The translations under genes were made by a program, and so were the position numbers. Under the pieces are notes generated by a model, which did not search any database, was not told where the DNA came from, and saw nothing but the letters and a program-made list of their open reading frames with translations. This document shows, piece by piece, positions 1-5,149 of a DNA stretch of 5,149 bases. Every line of letters starts with the position of its first letter. The stretch's first letter is position 1. This DNA is from JAWXUK01 sp044432725 (GTDB taxonomy: Bacteria; Bacillota; Clostridia; Oscillospirales; Oscillospiraceae), in the NCBI GenBank assembly GCA_044432725.1, contig JAWXUL010000083.1, positions 1 through 5,149 of the forward strand, given 5' to 3'.

Positions 1-1005
1 AAAGGCAATGCCCCATTTATCCATGCGACTGACTTCTCTCATTCCTTTGGTCAATGCTTCAATTAACAAGGTAATCAGCGCCAGTTGCTCATCAAATTCA
101 GCATTTTTGGCTCTCTCTGCAACCACATTGCTGTTTGTGCCAGCCAAAATCTCGAAAATTTCATAGTCAGAACGATATTTTTGAAACAAATCGTAGTACA
201 CTGCAAAGTTTTTTGCAGTATCTTTATTTTGCAAATATTGTGCCACTAAAGTTTCATCCACAGGAAATCCTTTTTCCTCAAAAATACGAATCATTTGGGA
301 TAAATCCACCCAACCACGAGCCGTGACGAAGCATTTTCCGTCCACAGAGGTTTCAACTTTATAAAAATCGTACTGTTTTAACTCCAAATAGGACAAAATC
401 GCTGGATGCACTCCGTTGATTTTTGCGTGATTTATCCAAGTTTGAAAATCAGGTTCCACATCCACTCGTTTCAAACGATCCCACGTCACAATATCAAATT
501 CACGTACAGAATTGTTATATTCAGGTGGATTTCCTGCTGTCACAACTACCCAGCCGTCAGGAACTTTGTGTTTTCCGAAGGTTTTGAACTGTAAAAACTG
601 CAACATGGAAGGGGCAAGGGTTTCAGACACGCAGTTGATTTCGTCCAAAAACAGAATTCCTTCCGAAACGCCATCTTCCTCCACCACATCGTAAATGGTG
701 GACAAAATCTCGCTCATAGTGTACTCAGACACCTGATATTTCTCTCCTTTGTAGGATTTTTCGCAGATATAAGGCAAACCCAAGGCAGATTGACGGGTGT
801 GGTGGGTCATGGAGTAACTCACCATACCGATGGAAAGTTCTTCGGCAACTTGCTTCATAATGTCCGTTTTTCCGATACCGGGCGCTCCCATAATGAAAAG
901 TGGTCGCTGTGCCTGAATGGGAATCAGGTACTCGTTTTGCTCATTTTTCGTGAGATAGGCGGCGATTGCGTACTTGATTTGCTCTTTTGCTTCTTGAATA
1001 TTCAT
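1..1005 (-). CDS. MoxR-like AAA+ ATPase, partial (C-terminus outside window)
   Basis: The frame is open from an ATG at 1005 to the window edge, giving 335 codons with no stop, so the C-terminus is missing. Visible AAA+ motifs are Walker A GAPGIGKT (residues 40-47), Walker B ILFLDE (117-122) and a sensor-1 TAGNPP with Asn159. An arginine-rich WDRLKR follows at 175-180 and may hold the arginine finger. The layout fits the MoxR/AAA_5 branch: chaperone-like ATPases that remodel a client together with a VWA-domain partner. The protein is soluble, with no signal peptide or membrane segment. The start is well supported: AAGGAG lies at 1018-1013, seven bases upstream, inside the last codons of the VWA gene. 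The stop of that gene is only two bases away, so the two are probably translationally coupled. The ATPase fold is certain from the motifs. The exact subfamily and client are inferred or unknown. Confidence 0.93.
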   Translation of the reverse strand, partial: MNIQEAKEQIKYAIAAYLTKNEQNEYLIPIQAQRPLFIMGAPGIGKTDIMKQVAEELSIGMVSYSMTHHTRQSALGLPYICEKSYKGEKYQVSEYTMSEILSTIYDVVEEDGVSEGILFLDEINCVSETLAPSMLQFLQFKTFGKHKVPDGWVVVTAGNPPEYNNSVREFDIVTWDRLKRVDVEPDFQTWINHAKINGVHPAILSYLELKQYDFYKVETSVDGKCFVTARGWVDLSQMIRIFEEKGFPVDETLVAQYLQNKDTAKNFAVYYDLFQKYRSDYEIFEILAGTNSNVVAERAKNAEFDEQLALITLLIEALTKGMREVSRMDKWGIAF

Positions 1006-1007
1006 AA

Positions 1008-2378
1008 TTAGACTCCTTTTTCTTCTTGAAACTCTTTGATTTCATTTTCTGTCAGTAATACTTTCATCGCCCAAGGTGGGACAGTAACTTGCGCATAATC
1101 TTCTGGTACCACAAAAACAAAAGCCGTGTCATAGGGTGTTTTTTCTTTGGGGAAATCACCATAGCCATCTGTGAAATAAATCAGACCTTTCAGCTTTGTA
1201 AAGGCTTTTTCCTCTAGTAATTTCCGTACATAGCCAAAAACAGGACGAAAATCCGTGCCACCCAAGCCCTTAATGCTTAGATTTTGAATGTATTCTTCCA
1301 GTTCCACTTGACTTTTGATGTGAGCAACCTCTTGAATTTTTGCATCACATTGAATAATATAAAGGTTGATAGTTTGGGGAAAACTTTCCGTACTCTTCAA
1401 CATATTGTAGGTTTTCTGTAAAAACTTCTGCACAATTTCTCCAGATGTTGAGCCTGATGTGTCAATGGCGATGACAAAATCTCTGATAACATGACCGTCT
1501 TTGTACTCTAATGGTTCGATGAGTGGCATATTCTCATACATATTCAGTCCGTAAGTATAAAAAATGTAGTCAAATTCGTCATGATTCACTCTAGTTACTT
1601 CTAGTCGTTGTGCAAACTTTTTCAGGAACTTACTGTAGTCATAAGGTTCTCGATTTAATTGTTTTAATTTTTGTTGCAAACCACCTGCCATATCCCCTTG
1701 TTGCTTGTAAAAAGAAATCATGTTTAATTCCACAGCAAGGCTGATATTACTCCAAATTTTCTTTAATTCATCCATGGTGAGGGGGATCAATTCCATAATT
1801 TCACCACTTTTGTCACTTCTACCCTTAGTTTTCTCTGGCATGTGCCAAAAATCATGGTCATCAAAACGGAAGAGTTCTTCTAATTCTTCTACTTCTTCCT
1901 CGCTAAGATTTTTTAGTTGTAGATAAGTCATCACATTGTGAGGGGTAAATTGATCCACCACTTTTTCAATTTCAGTCAATTTCGCCTGCGTTTCTGGCTG
2001 ATTCACCTTCAAGCAAGGTGCTTTCAGGGTGGAAACCAACTGTTCTACCGTAATATCACAAGCCAAATCCCAATATGGCAGAAAAGATTTCTGATAAAAC
2101 AAGTGCTTAAAAACACAGTGCATCAACAAGTGTACCACATCGTGATTCACCTGATTTGGATTTTTTTGATAGCGTTTTACCACTTCAATCTGATTATAGA
2201 ACAAAGTTTTACCATTTGTCCCTAAATATTCAACCTCATCATGAGGTTTTGGCTTTAATTGTCCCAAAGCAACATCTATAAACCGCATTTCTAGCAATAA
2301 ACTGCGGTAAGCTGTTTGCATAATTTTTTCTGAAATCAGTTTGACCGCTTTTAATTTTTCTGCTGGTGTTCGTTCCAT
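1008..2378 (-). CDS. VWA-domain protein, DUF2201/COG3864-like predicted metallopeptidase, partner of the MoxR-like ATPase
   Basis: This is a complete 456-residue protein. The C-terminal third is a von Willebrand A domain with an intact MIDAS: DTSGS at 306-310, Thr375 in GGTDF and Asp404 in FTDG. The N-terminal part resembles the predicted metallopeptidase domain of DUF2201 proteins. HDVVH at 79-83 is followed about 20 residues later by WDLACD, where Asp108 could be a third metal ligand. The usual catalytic Glu of HExxH is Asp80 here, so peptidase activity is doubtful. A very acidic segment lies at about 159-170. There is no signal peptide or membrane helix, so it is probably cytosolic. The ATG at 2378 has AAGGAG at 2391-2386, seven bases upstream, and a good promoter before it. 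It is the first gene of an operon with the ATPase. VWA/MoxR pairs of the RavA-ViaA and CoxD-CoxE type mature or remodel client complexes. That role is inferred here. Confidence 0.93.
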   Translation of the reverse strand: MERTPAEKLKAVKLISEKIMQTAYRSLLLEMRFIDVALGQLKPKPHDEVEYLGTNGKTLFYNQIEVVKRYQKNPNQVNHDVVHLLMHCVFKHLFYQKSFLPYWDLACDITVEQLVSTLKAPCLKVNQPETQAKLTEIEKVVDQFTPHNVMTYLQLKNLSEEEVEELEELFRFDDHDFWHMPEKTKGRSDKSGEIMELIPLTMDELKKIWSNISLAVELNMISFYKQQGDMAGGLQQKLKQLNREPYDYSKFLKKFAQRLEVTRVNHDEFDYIFYTYGLNMYENMPLIEPLEYKDGHVIRDFVIAIDTSGSTSGEIVQKFLQKTYNMLKSTESFPQTINLYIIQCDAKIQEVAHIKSQVELEEYIQNLSIKGLGGTDFRPVFGYVRKLLEEKAFTKLKGLIYFTDGYGDFPKEKTPYDTAFVFVVPEDYAQVTVPPWAMKVLLTENEIKEFQEEKGV

Positions 2379-2422
2379 TACTTTTCTCCTTTTTCTAAAA
2401 TAATGCGAAAATTCTCATTACA

Positions 2423-2451
2423 ATCATACCATAAAAAGGATGATAGGGCAA
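2423..2451 (-). promoter_or_regulatory. Sigma-A-type promoter of the VWA/ATPase operon
   Basis: On the minus strand the -35 is TTGCCC (2451-2446, 4 of 6 consensus) and the -10 is TATGAT (2428-2423, 5 of 6), with exactly 17 bases between them. A TGG just before the -10 resembles an extended -10. Transcription would start near 2416, leaving a leader of about 38 bases before the ATG at 2378. Confidence 0.65.
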
Positions 2452-2484
2452 GTACGTTTTTATAGGTGATTAGTTGAGTCCTTT

Positions 2485-2507
2485 TTTGAATTCCTGAGTA
2501 ATTCAAA
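2485..2507. repeat. Small AT-rich inverted repeat upstream of the VWA operon promoter
   Basis: TTTGAATT (2485-2492) and AATTCAAA (2500-2507) form a perfect 8-bp inverted repeat around a 7-base centre. It lies about 35 bases upstream of the -35 of the VWA operon promoter. It could be a regulator-binding palindrome or only a chance AT-rich hairpin; nothing else supports a function. Confidence 0.3.
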
Positions 2508-2535
2508 TATTTATTAATCTTTTAACATAAATGAC

Positions 2536-2569
2536 TAACACCAATTTACCTTTCAGCTAATTGGTGTTA
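2536..2569 (-). terminator. Perfect 11-bp inverted repeat after the small DUF6809-like gene, possible weak terminator
   Basis: TAACACCAATT (2536-2546) and AATTGGTGTTA (2559-2569) are perfectly complementary around a 12-base loop. The stem begins 6 bases after the TGA of the small gene at 2578-2576, where a terminator belongs. The downstream side lacks a proper run of U (minus strand continues GTCATTTATG), so it would be a weak intrinsic terminator, an mRNA 3'-end stabiliser or a protein-binding palindrome. Confidence 0.45.
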
Positions 2570-2575
2570 TCGTAA

Positions 2576-2878
2576 TCATGATAGTTCGCCCTTGATTTTC
2601 TCGTAAATCTCGTCCACATCGTCCCTCAATTTCATTGCAAACACAAAACTCAGTTTTTTGAGATCCTCTTGTTGAAGCCATTGTACCTGCGAGATTGCTT
2701 TCTGGTACACCACAAACAATTCCTTCTGTTCCTCAGAAAAAGATTCGATGAGCCTTTCCTCGACTTCACATAACTTTTTCACAGCTTCTTCTGTTCTAGG
2801 GTCTTGGGTTGCCTTTGTGTGGTGATTTTCCATGAAATAATGTATCGTTTCCTCCAAAATGCTATCCAAAATAAGCAC
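2576..2878 (-). CDS. Small hydrophilic helical protein, probable DUF6809 family
   Basis: This 100-residue, charged, soluble protein is predicted mostly helical. Its pattern matches what I recall of DUF6809: a short ILEE helix at the start, a middle helix with the core KLCEVEERL (about residues 35-43), an E-E-x-K-E-L-F segment (49-55), then a helix ending in a short motif similar to the family's F-x-x-G-F-x-L-G stretch, here FVFAMKL (78-84). The family has no established function and is often found in accessory regions of Clostridia; the assignment is from memory of the pattern. The start is uncertain. GTG at 2878 has only a weak AGGG or AAAGG before it and would leave a very short leader after the predicted promoter. 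TTG at 2869 has AGGTG six bases upstream and gives MDSILEE, which fits the family start better. It appears to be transcribed alone. Confidence 0.7.
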   Translation of the reverse strand: MLILDSILEETIHYFMENHHTKATQDPRTEEAVKKLCEVEERLIESFSEEQKELFVVYQKAISQVQWLQQEDLKKLSFVFAMKLRDDVDEIYEKIKGELS

Positions 2879-2893
2879 CTACCTTTCCCTTTC

Positions 2894-2922
2894 ATTCTAT
2901 CGGAAAAATTACTCTGCGTCTA
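2894..2922 (-). promoter_or_regulatory. Candidate promoter of the DUF6809-like gene
   Basis: The minus strand carries TAGACG (2922-2917, 4 of 6 to TTGACA), a 17-base spacer and TAGAAT (2899-2894, 5 of 6 to TATAAT). Transcription would start near 2887, only about 9 bases before the GTG at 2878 and 18 before the TTG at 2869. This favours the downstream start if the promoter is real. Confidence 0.45.
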
Positions 2923-2924
2923 CC

Positions 2925-2949
2925 GACTTTCCAGACAAACTTTTCCAGA
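2925..2949. repeat. Two short direct repeats just upstream of the DUF6809-like gene promoter
   Basis: On the plus strand ACTTTCCAGA (2926-2935) and ACTTTTCCAGA (2939-2949) are near-identical and adjacent, starting 13 bases apart. They lie directly upstream of the predicted -35 at 2922-2917, a usual place for an activator binding as a tandem dimer. No cognate regulator is visible in the window. Confidence 0.35.
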
Positions 2950-3145
2950 AAAACAAGTCACCTCGCCTACCTTTTTAACAAAGGACAAGTCATTAAAAAA
3001 GAATGATATTTTTTTAACGAACACATAGATTTTTTTTCTGATTCAGTAAAATAAGTTAAACTTGAATAGTTAAAGGCAGTATCGCAATGGACAAGGGGGC
3101 AGACCACCGACCACAAAAAAAGCAATCATTTTTCGTTAAAATTAC
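2950..3145. other. Gene-free spacer with A/T tracts and one GC-rich patch
   Basis: I see no supportable gene here. The stretch holds long A and T tracts, including an all-A/T inverted repeat TTAAAAAA/TTTTTTAA (2993-3000 and 3010-3017). A contrasting GC-rich patch lies at about 3075-3112 (plus strand GGACAAGGGGGCAGACCACC and neighbours). One minus frame stays open for about 48 codons across the patch but has no credible start or ribosome binding site. The T-run on the minus strand near 3119-3113, about 30 bases after the orphan ORF stop, lacks a convincing GC stem, so I do not call a terminator. Confidence 0.4.
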
Positions 3146-3463
3146 TCAATAATCATCACATTCCCACTCTAATGCTATGGCTAAATCAGAGAAGGAACGA
3201 ATGGTGGGGTCATCTAAATAGCGGTCAAGATACGTTTGCTTTGAGCTGGTAACAACATCTTCAGAGGGGATAGTATTTGCGTTGGTCAGGGTGGAAACAA
3301 CTTCCTCCACCTTCTTCTCTACCTTGGCAATGAAGGTAGAGATAGGATGGCTTATTTTACTAGATATAGTGTTTTTGGTATTAGGGGTGCTTGGTGTTTC
3401 TTGCTCTGGATATGGCACTGTGGGGACAAGTGTGGGACAAATTGACAAAAATGTCCCATTCAT
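3146..3463 (-). CDS. Orphan 105-residue hypothetical protein
   Basis: I do not recognise this protein. It is hydrophilic, with a Pro/Thr/Ser-rich first half (CPTLVPTVP at 9-17, then PSTPNT), a lysine/glutamate helix-like stretch VEKKVEEVV at about 48-56, and an acidic aromatic C-terminus ending ALEWECDDY. There is no signal peptide or membrane segment. The minus-strand call rests on context. The ATG at 3463 is preceded by AAGGAAGTGG at good spacing, and a strong promoter lies about 60 bases upstream. The strand agrees with all neighbours. An in-frame TAA directly precedes the ATG, so the start cannot extend further. The composition suggests either a small accessory protein or the leftover C-terminal part of a mobile-element replication or mobilisation protein; neither is proven. 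A competing plus-strand frame overlaps it and is less likely. Confidence 0.5.
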   Translation of the reverse strand: MNGTFLSICPTLVPTVPYPEQETPSTPNTKNTISSKISHPISTFIAKVEKKVEEVVSTLTNANTIPSEDVVTSSKQTYLDRYLDDPTIRSFSDLAIALEWECDDY

Positions 3464-3525
3464 TTATCCACTTCCTTGCGAAAACCTTGTTAAAATGTTA
3501 CAGACTTCACAGGAAATAACACCGA

Positions 3526-3554
3526 TTTATACACGTTTTTTTGTTTGGTATCAA
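3526..3554 (-). promoter_or_regulatory. Strong sigma-A-type promoter upstream of the orphan ORF
   Basis: The minus strand shows TTGATA (3554-3549, 5 of 6), a 17-base A-rich spacer and TATAAA (3531-3526, 5 of 6). Transcription would begin near 3519, giving a leader of about 56 bases to the ATG at 3463. The -35 is embedded in one of two 18-bp direct repeats, which suggests regulation. Confidence 0.6.
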
Positions 3555-3595
3555 TGTGGTGCAGGTTCTTGTGGTGTGGTATCAAAATGGTGCAG
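3547..3595. repeat. Pair of 18-bp direct repeats (operator or iteron-like) overlapping a promoter
   Basis: The plus strand carries GGTATCAATGTGGTGCAG (3547-3564) and GGTATCAAAATGGTGCAG (3578-3595), which match at 16 of 18 positions. The starts are 31 bases apart, close to three helical turns, so both copies would face the same side of the DNA. The first copy contains the -35 of the orphan ORF promoter and the second lies just upstream. This geometry fits repressor or activator sites, or a two-copy remnant of replication iterons. Confidence 0.55.
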
Positions 3596-3627
3596 TGTTA
3601 TCTATGCTAGGTATTAATTGACAGCTA

Positions 3628-3739
3628 TTTTGCTTTCTGTGGCTTGTTTTCGTGGTCTGGCTGTCGGTGGGTTTGCCGTCCTCATGGGTCTGGTGGGTGG
3701 AGAGGTCTGTTTTTTCGCTCTCTGTGGCTTGCTCGTGGT
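3628..3739. repeat. Imperfect direct repeats within the G/T-rich stretch
   Basis: Segments at about 3628-3656 and 3712-3739 are diverged copies of each other. Both contain TCTGTGGCTTG (3636-3646 and 3721-3731), preceded by a T-rich GCT block and followed by CGTGGT. The 85-base offset is not a multiple of three. A second similarity, TTTCCCTCG, occurs at 3754-3762 and 3817-3825. The region looks like a degraded low-complexity tandem repeat. Confidence 0.5.
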
Positions 3740-3849
3740 GGGTGGGTACTGGGTTTCCCTCGATTTAGTGTGGGCATGGGTGCAATGGACGGACATTCTA
3801 TGAACTTTTTAGGGTGTTTCCCTCGGTGGTCTAGGTTTCGCCCTCTGGT

Positions 3850-3878
3850 GGGTGGTCGGTGGGTGCGTGGGTCTGGGG
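3850..3878 (+). other. Candidate G-quadruplex motif
   Basis: Four G-runs lie on the plus strand at 3850-3852, 3861-3863, 3869-3871 and 3875-3878, with loops of 8, 5 and 3 bases. This is just outside the strict 7-base loop limit but could fold. A similar but incomplete cluster (three runs) lies at 3740-3753. Both may simply follow from the G-rich composition of the plus strand here. Confidence 0.35.
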
Positions 3879-3964
3879 TGCTGATTCTTTTTCATTCAAA
3901 ACACCTTGTGATTTTTCATTTTTACTCATATATCACTCTACTTTCTTAATTTTGGCATAACAAA

Positions 3965-3999
3965 AGCCTTTACCAACATCTAACACGTCAATAAAGGCT
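3965..3999 (-). terminator. Probable terminator of the ABC permease gene
   Basis: AGCCTTTA (3965-3972) and TAAAGGCT (3992-3999) form a perfect 8-bp stem with a 19-base loop. On the minus strand the stem is followed by TTTTGTT. It begins about 50 bases after the permease stop. The long loop makes it weak, but the position and T-run fit an intrinsic terminator. Confidence 0.5.
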
Positions 4000-4048
4000 C
4001 ATAGCTTATTCAGTTTTCTATATTATTACTTTGCTTACTTAATTATCT

Positions 4049-5149
4049 CTACTCCACCTGATGTCCCTTAAATTTTTGGTAGGTGAGTAAGAGCAACAAA
4101 CCACTCACAAATACAGCAACAACACACACAGCTTCATAGAGCCACAGTTCCACTCCAAAAACAGAGAAAGAAAGTTGCAACATCATTTCATTAAAGTTAC
4201 CCATTGCATAAGGAGAAAATTTTAGTGATTTAAGATAGAAATTACTGTAAATAGGTAATTGAAACATCGTTGCAATGTTAAAAATAACGCAAGCTGTCAA
4301 AGATATAAAACTCTTTTTGGTGGCTGATGATAGAAACAGGGCAACCGATGTCAGTAAAATCCCACCAAATAATGTTGTGACACCAAGTAAAATGCAGACT
4401 TCTCTCAAGGTAAAGTGAAATGTGTTCAGTGGAATTAACAGTTGTAACTGTGCGTTTGCTCCAGTTGTGCCGTATAACAGGAGCATAGCGATGTAACAAG
4501 TTGATAATAACATCACAACCACAGCCGTAGATAGGGTGATACCAGTAAAAATTTTAGCGAAAATTTGTGATTTTTTGCCGTTTTTAGCAGTTAGAATTAA
4601 ATTTGCCGTGCCTGTTTGGTATTCGTTTGAGAAAATTGGCGAAACAATAAAACAAATGAGGAAAATTATCAGTATGGTATTTGTTTGAGATAGTTCAAAA
4701 TAACGGTCATATCCGTCTACATAATCAAAAACGAAGGGTTTTTCTACCTCATCATCAATCATCATAATTCGACCAACATTTTCTTTGGAGTAAAGAGAGG
4801 TACTCTCTAAATTCGCCCTAATTTGACGGATTCTTCTATCATAATAGCCATAGGCTTCTTCATTCGTTATGGTTTCCAAGTCTGTACGCTGAAAAGTGAA
4901 GCCTTGTCCTGTAAAAACAGGTTTGATTGTCTTGTATACAAATTCATAAGGACGTGCATTTTCTTGAAATTCGTCCGTTTCATAATAAGGATAGACATCA
5001 TCGGGTATGGTTTGATATGCCTTTGCAGATTCTAAAATCAAAGCACCATCAAGAACTTTGCCAGATAAAGCAAGGTTATTCTCCTTGTCAATCATAAGTT
5101 CCTCGAAAACAGAAGTACCTCGCCACGAAGTACCGACCAGTGCAAAGGA
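4049..5149 (-). CDS. ABC-2 type transporter permease, partial (N-terminus outside window)
   Basis: The frame is open to the window edge, giving 366 codons before the TAG at 4051-4049. The in-frame ATG at 5095 is internal: the frame continues upstream without a stop, and the protein would otherwise lack the first membrane helix. Counted from that Met, residues 1-135 are a hydrophilic, probably extracellular domain. Five hydrophobic helices follow at about 139-156, 182-208, 233-256, 262-284 and 319-337. With one helix expected before the window this gives the six-helix ABC-2 fold. NEYQTGTANLILTAKNGKK (157-175) is the cytoplasmic loop typical of these permeases, with Glu158 and the following GT. 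Such permeases pair with a separate ATPase, expected upstream beyond 5149, and export peptides, lipids or drugs. The substrate cannot be told from this part. The membrane role is certain; bacteriocin or antimicrobial-peptide export or immunity is only a possibility. Confidence 0.9.
   Translation of the reverse strand, partial: SFALVGTSWRGTSVFEELMIDKENNLALSGKVLDGALILESAKAYQTIPDDVYPYYETDEFQENARPYEFVYKTIKPVFTGQGFTFQRTDLETITNEEAYGYYDRRIRQIRANLESTSLYSKENVGRIMMIDDEVEKPFVFDYVDGYDRYFELSQTNTILIIFLICFIVSPIFSNEYQTGTANLILTAKNGKKSQIFAKIFTGITLSTAVVVMLLSTCYIAMLLLYGTTGANAQLQLLIPLNTFHFTLREVCILLGVTTLFGGILLTSVALFLSSATKKSFISLTACVIFNIATMFQLPIYSNFYLKSLKFSPYAMGNFNEMMLQLSFSVFGVELWLYEAVCVVAVFVSGLLLLLTYQKFKGHQVE

Larger units (their letters stand above)
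3582..3929 (-). pseudogene. Decayed low-complexity gene (Thr/Pro/His/Glu-rich), frameshifted
   Basis: Two minus frames carry protein-like text. Frame one starts at ATG 3929, reads MSKNEKSQGVLNEKESAP and on for 32 codons to a TAG. After two more stops it reopens as a Thr/Glu/His-rich stretch containing HEQATESEKTD, ending at TGA 3584-3582. Frame two starts at ATG 3895, with AAGGTG six bases upstream. It gives a basic Pro/Thr-rich protein with recurring PPT-x-x-x-RAK segments, interrupted by a single TAA (3811-3809) and ending KQATESKIAVN at 3614. HEQATESEK in one frame and KQATESK in the other come from the same repeated DNA 85 bases apart, so a frame change occurred between copies. The simplest reading is a dead gene of a mobile element. 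A chance effect of the skewed composition is not excluded. I recognise no family. Confidence 0.35.

Noticed and set aside
1938..2225. Plus-strand 95-codon ORF opposite the VWA gene, and other plus-strand ORFs at 135-2225
   Set aside because: They are shadows of the ATPase and VWA genes, whose minus-strand frames carry clear family motifs.
2993..3017. A/T-only inverted repeat as a terminator
   Set aside because: The stem has no G:C pairs and would be unstable; a chance pairing of A and T tracts is more likely.
3526..3600. The repeats at 3547-3595 as a CRISPR array
   Set aside because: There are only two imperfect 18-bp copies with a 13-base gap and no cas genes; spacing and size do not fit a CRISPR array.
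3282..3617. Plus-strand ORF with a hydrophobic N-terminal stretch and GVSC, resembling a lipoprotein signal
   Set aside because: It needs a TTG start without a well-spaced ribosome binding site. The residue three before the Cys is Gly, a poor lipobox. It overlaps the minus ORF that has a good promoter and ribosome binding site, and the last third is translated repeats.
3618..3803. Plus-strand 61-residue very hydrophobic ORF that could pass for a two-helix membrane protein
   Set aside because: Hydrophobicity follows automatically from G/T-rich codons (Val, Gly, Leu, Trp, Cys). The start is TTG with a weak ribosome binding site, directly after an in-frame stop, and all neighbouring genes are on the other strand.
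3644..3949. Plus-strand 101-codon ORF across the G/T-rich stretch
   Set aside because: The composition is a by-product of the G/T skew (Gly/Arg/Trp-rich), no convincing ribosome binding site was found, and it runs through the terminator-proximal region with no supporting context.
4278..4499. Minus-strand 73-codon ORF inside the permease gene
   Set aside because: It is an alternative frame of the permease, which has clear membrane helices and family motifs through this stretch.

Overview
The window looks like an AT-rich Bacillota (low-GC Gram-positive) chromosome segment. The genes use purine-rich AAGGAG-type ribosome binding sites, the promoters are sigma-A-like, and the recognisable proteins (MoxR-type ATPase, DUF2201-like VWA protein, a probable DUF6809 protein, an ABC-2 permease) are typical of that phylum. 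Species cannot be fixed from the sequence. Every credible gene is on the minus strand, so transcription runs from high to low coordinates.

Layout in order of transcription: (1) 5149-4049, the C-terminal part of an ABC-2 type membrane permease. Its N-terminus lies outside the window, and a weak hairpin terminator follows at 3999-3965. (2) 3929-3464, a strongly strand-asymmetric stretch (plus strand rich in G and T, almost no A) that reads on the minus strand as a decayed, frameshifted, low-complexity gene. It is followed by a good promoter whose -35 sits inside one of two 18-bp direct repeats. (3) 3463-3146, a 105-codon orphan ORF driven by that promoter. (4) 3145-2879, a gene-free spacer with a promoter at its end. 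(5) 2878-2576, a small protein probably of the DUF6809 family, followed by a perfect 11-bp inverted repeat. (6) 2423-2451, a good promoter driving a two-gene operon: a 456-residue VWA protein with a degenerate HExxH-type motif (1008-2378), then, after a 2-base gap, a MoxR-like AAA+ ATPase (1005-1, running off the window).

The VWA/ATPase pair is the only clear functional module. By analogy with the RavA-ViaA and CoxD-CoxE pairs, the ATPase probably remodels a client protein and the VWA protein acts as its metal-dependent adaptor. The client is not visible here. The middle of the window (about 2950-3950) looks like accessory DNA: orphan ORF, pseudogene, repeats and unusual base composition. It sits between the permease gene and the ATPase operon. 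I saw no tRNA, rRNA, CRISPR array, complete insertion sequence or clear attachment site. The best candidate for something undescribed is the repeat/promoter/orphan-ORF unit at about 3146-3595.
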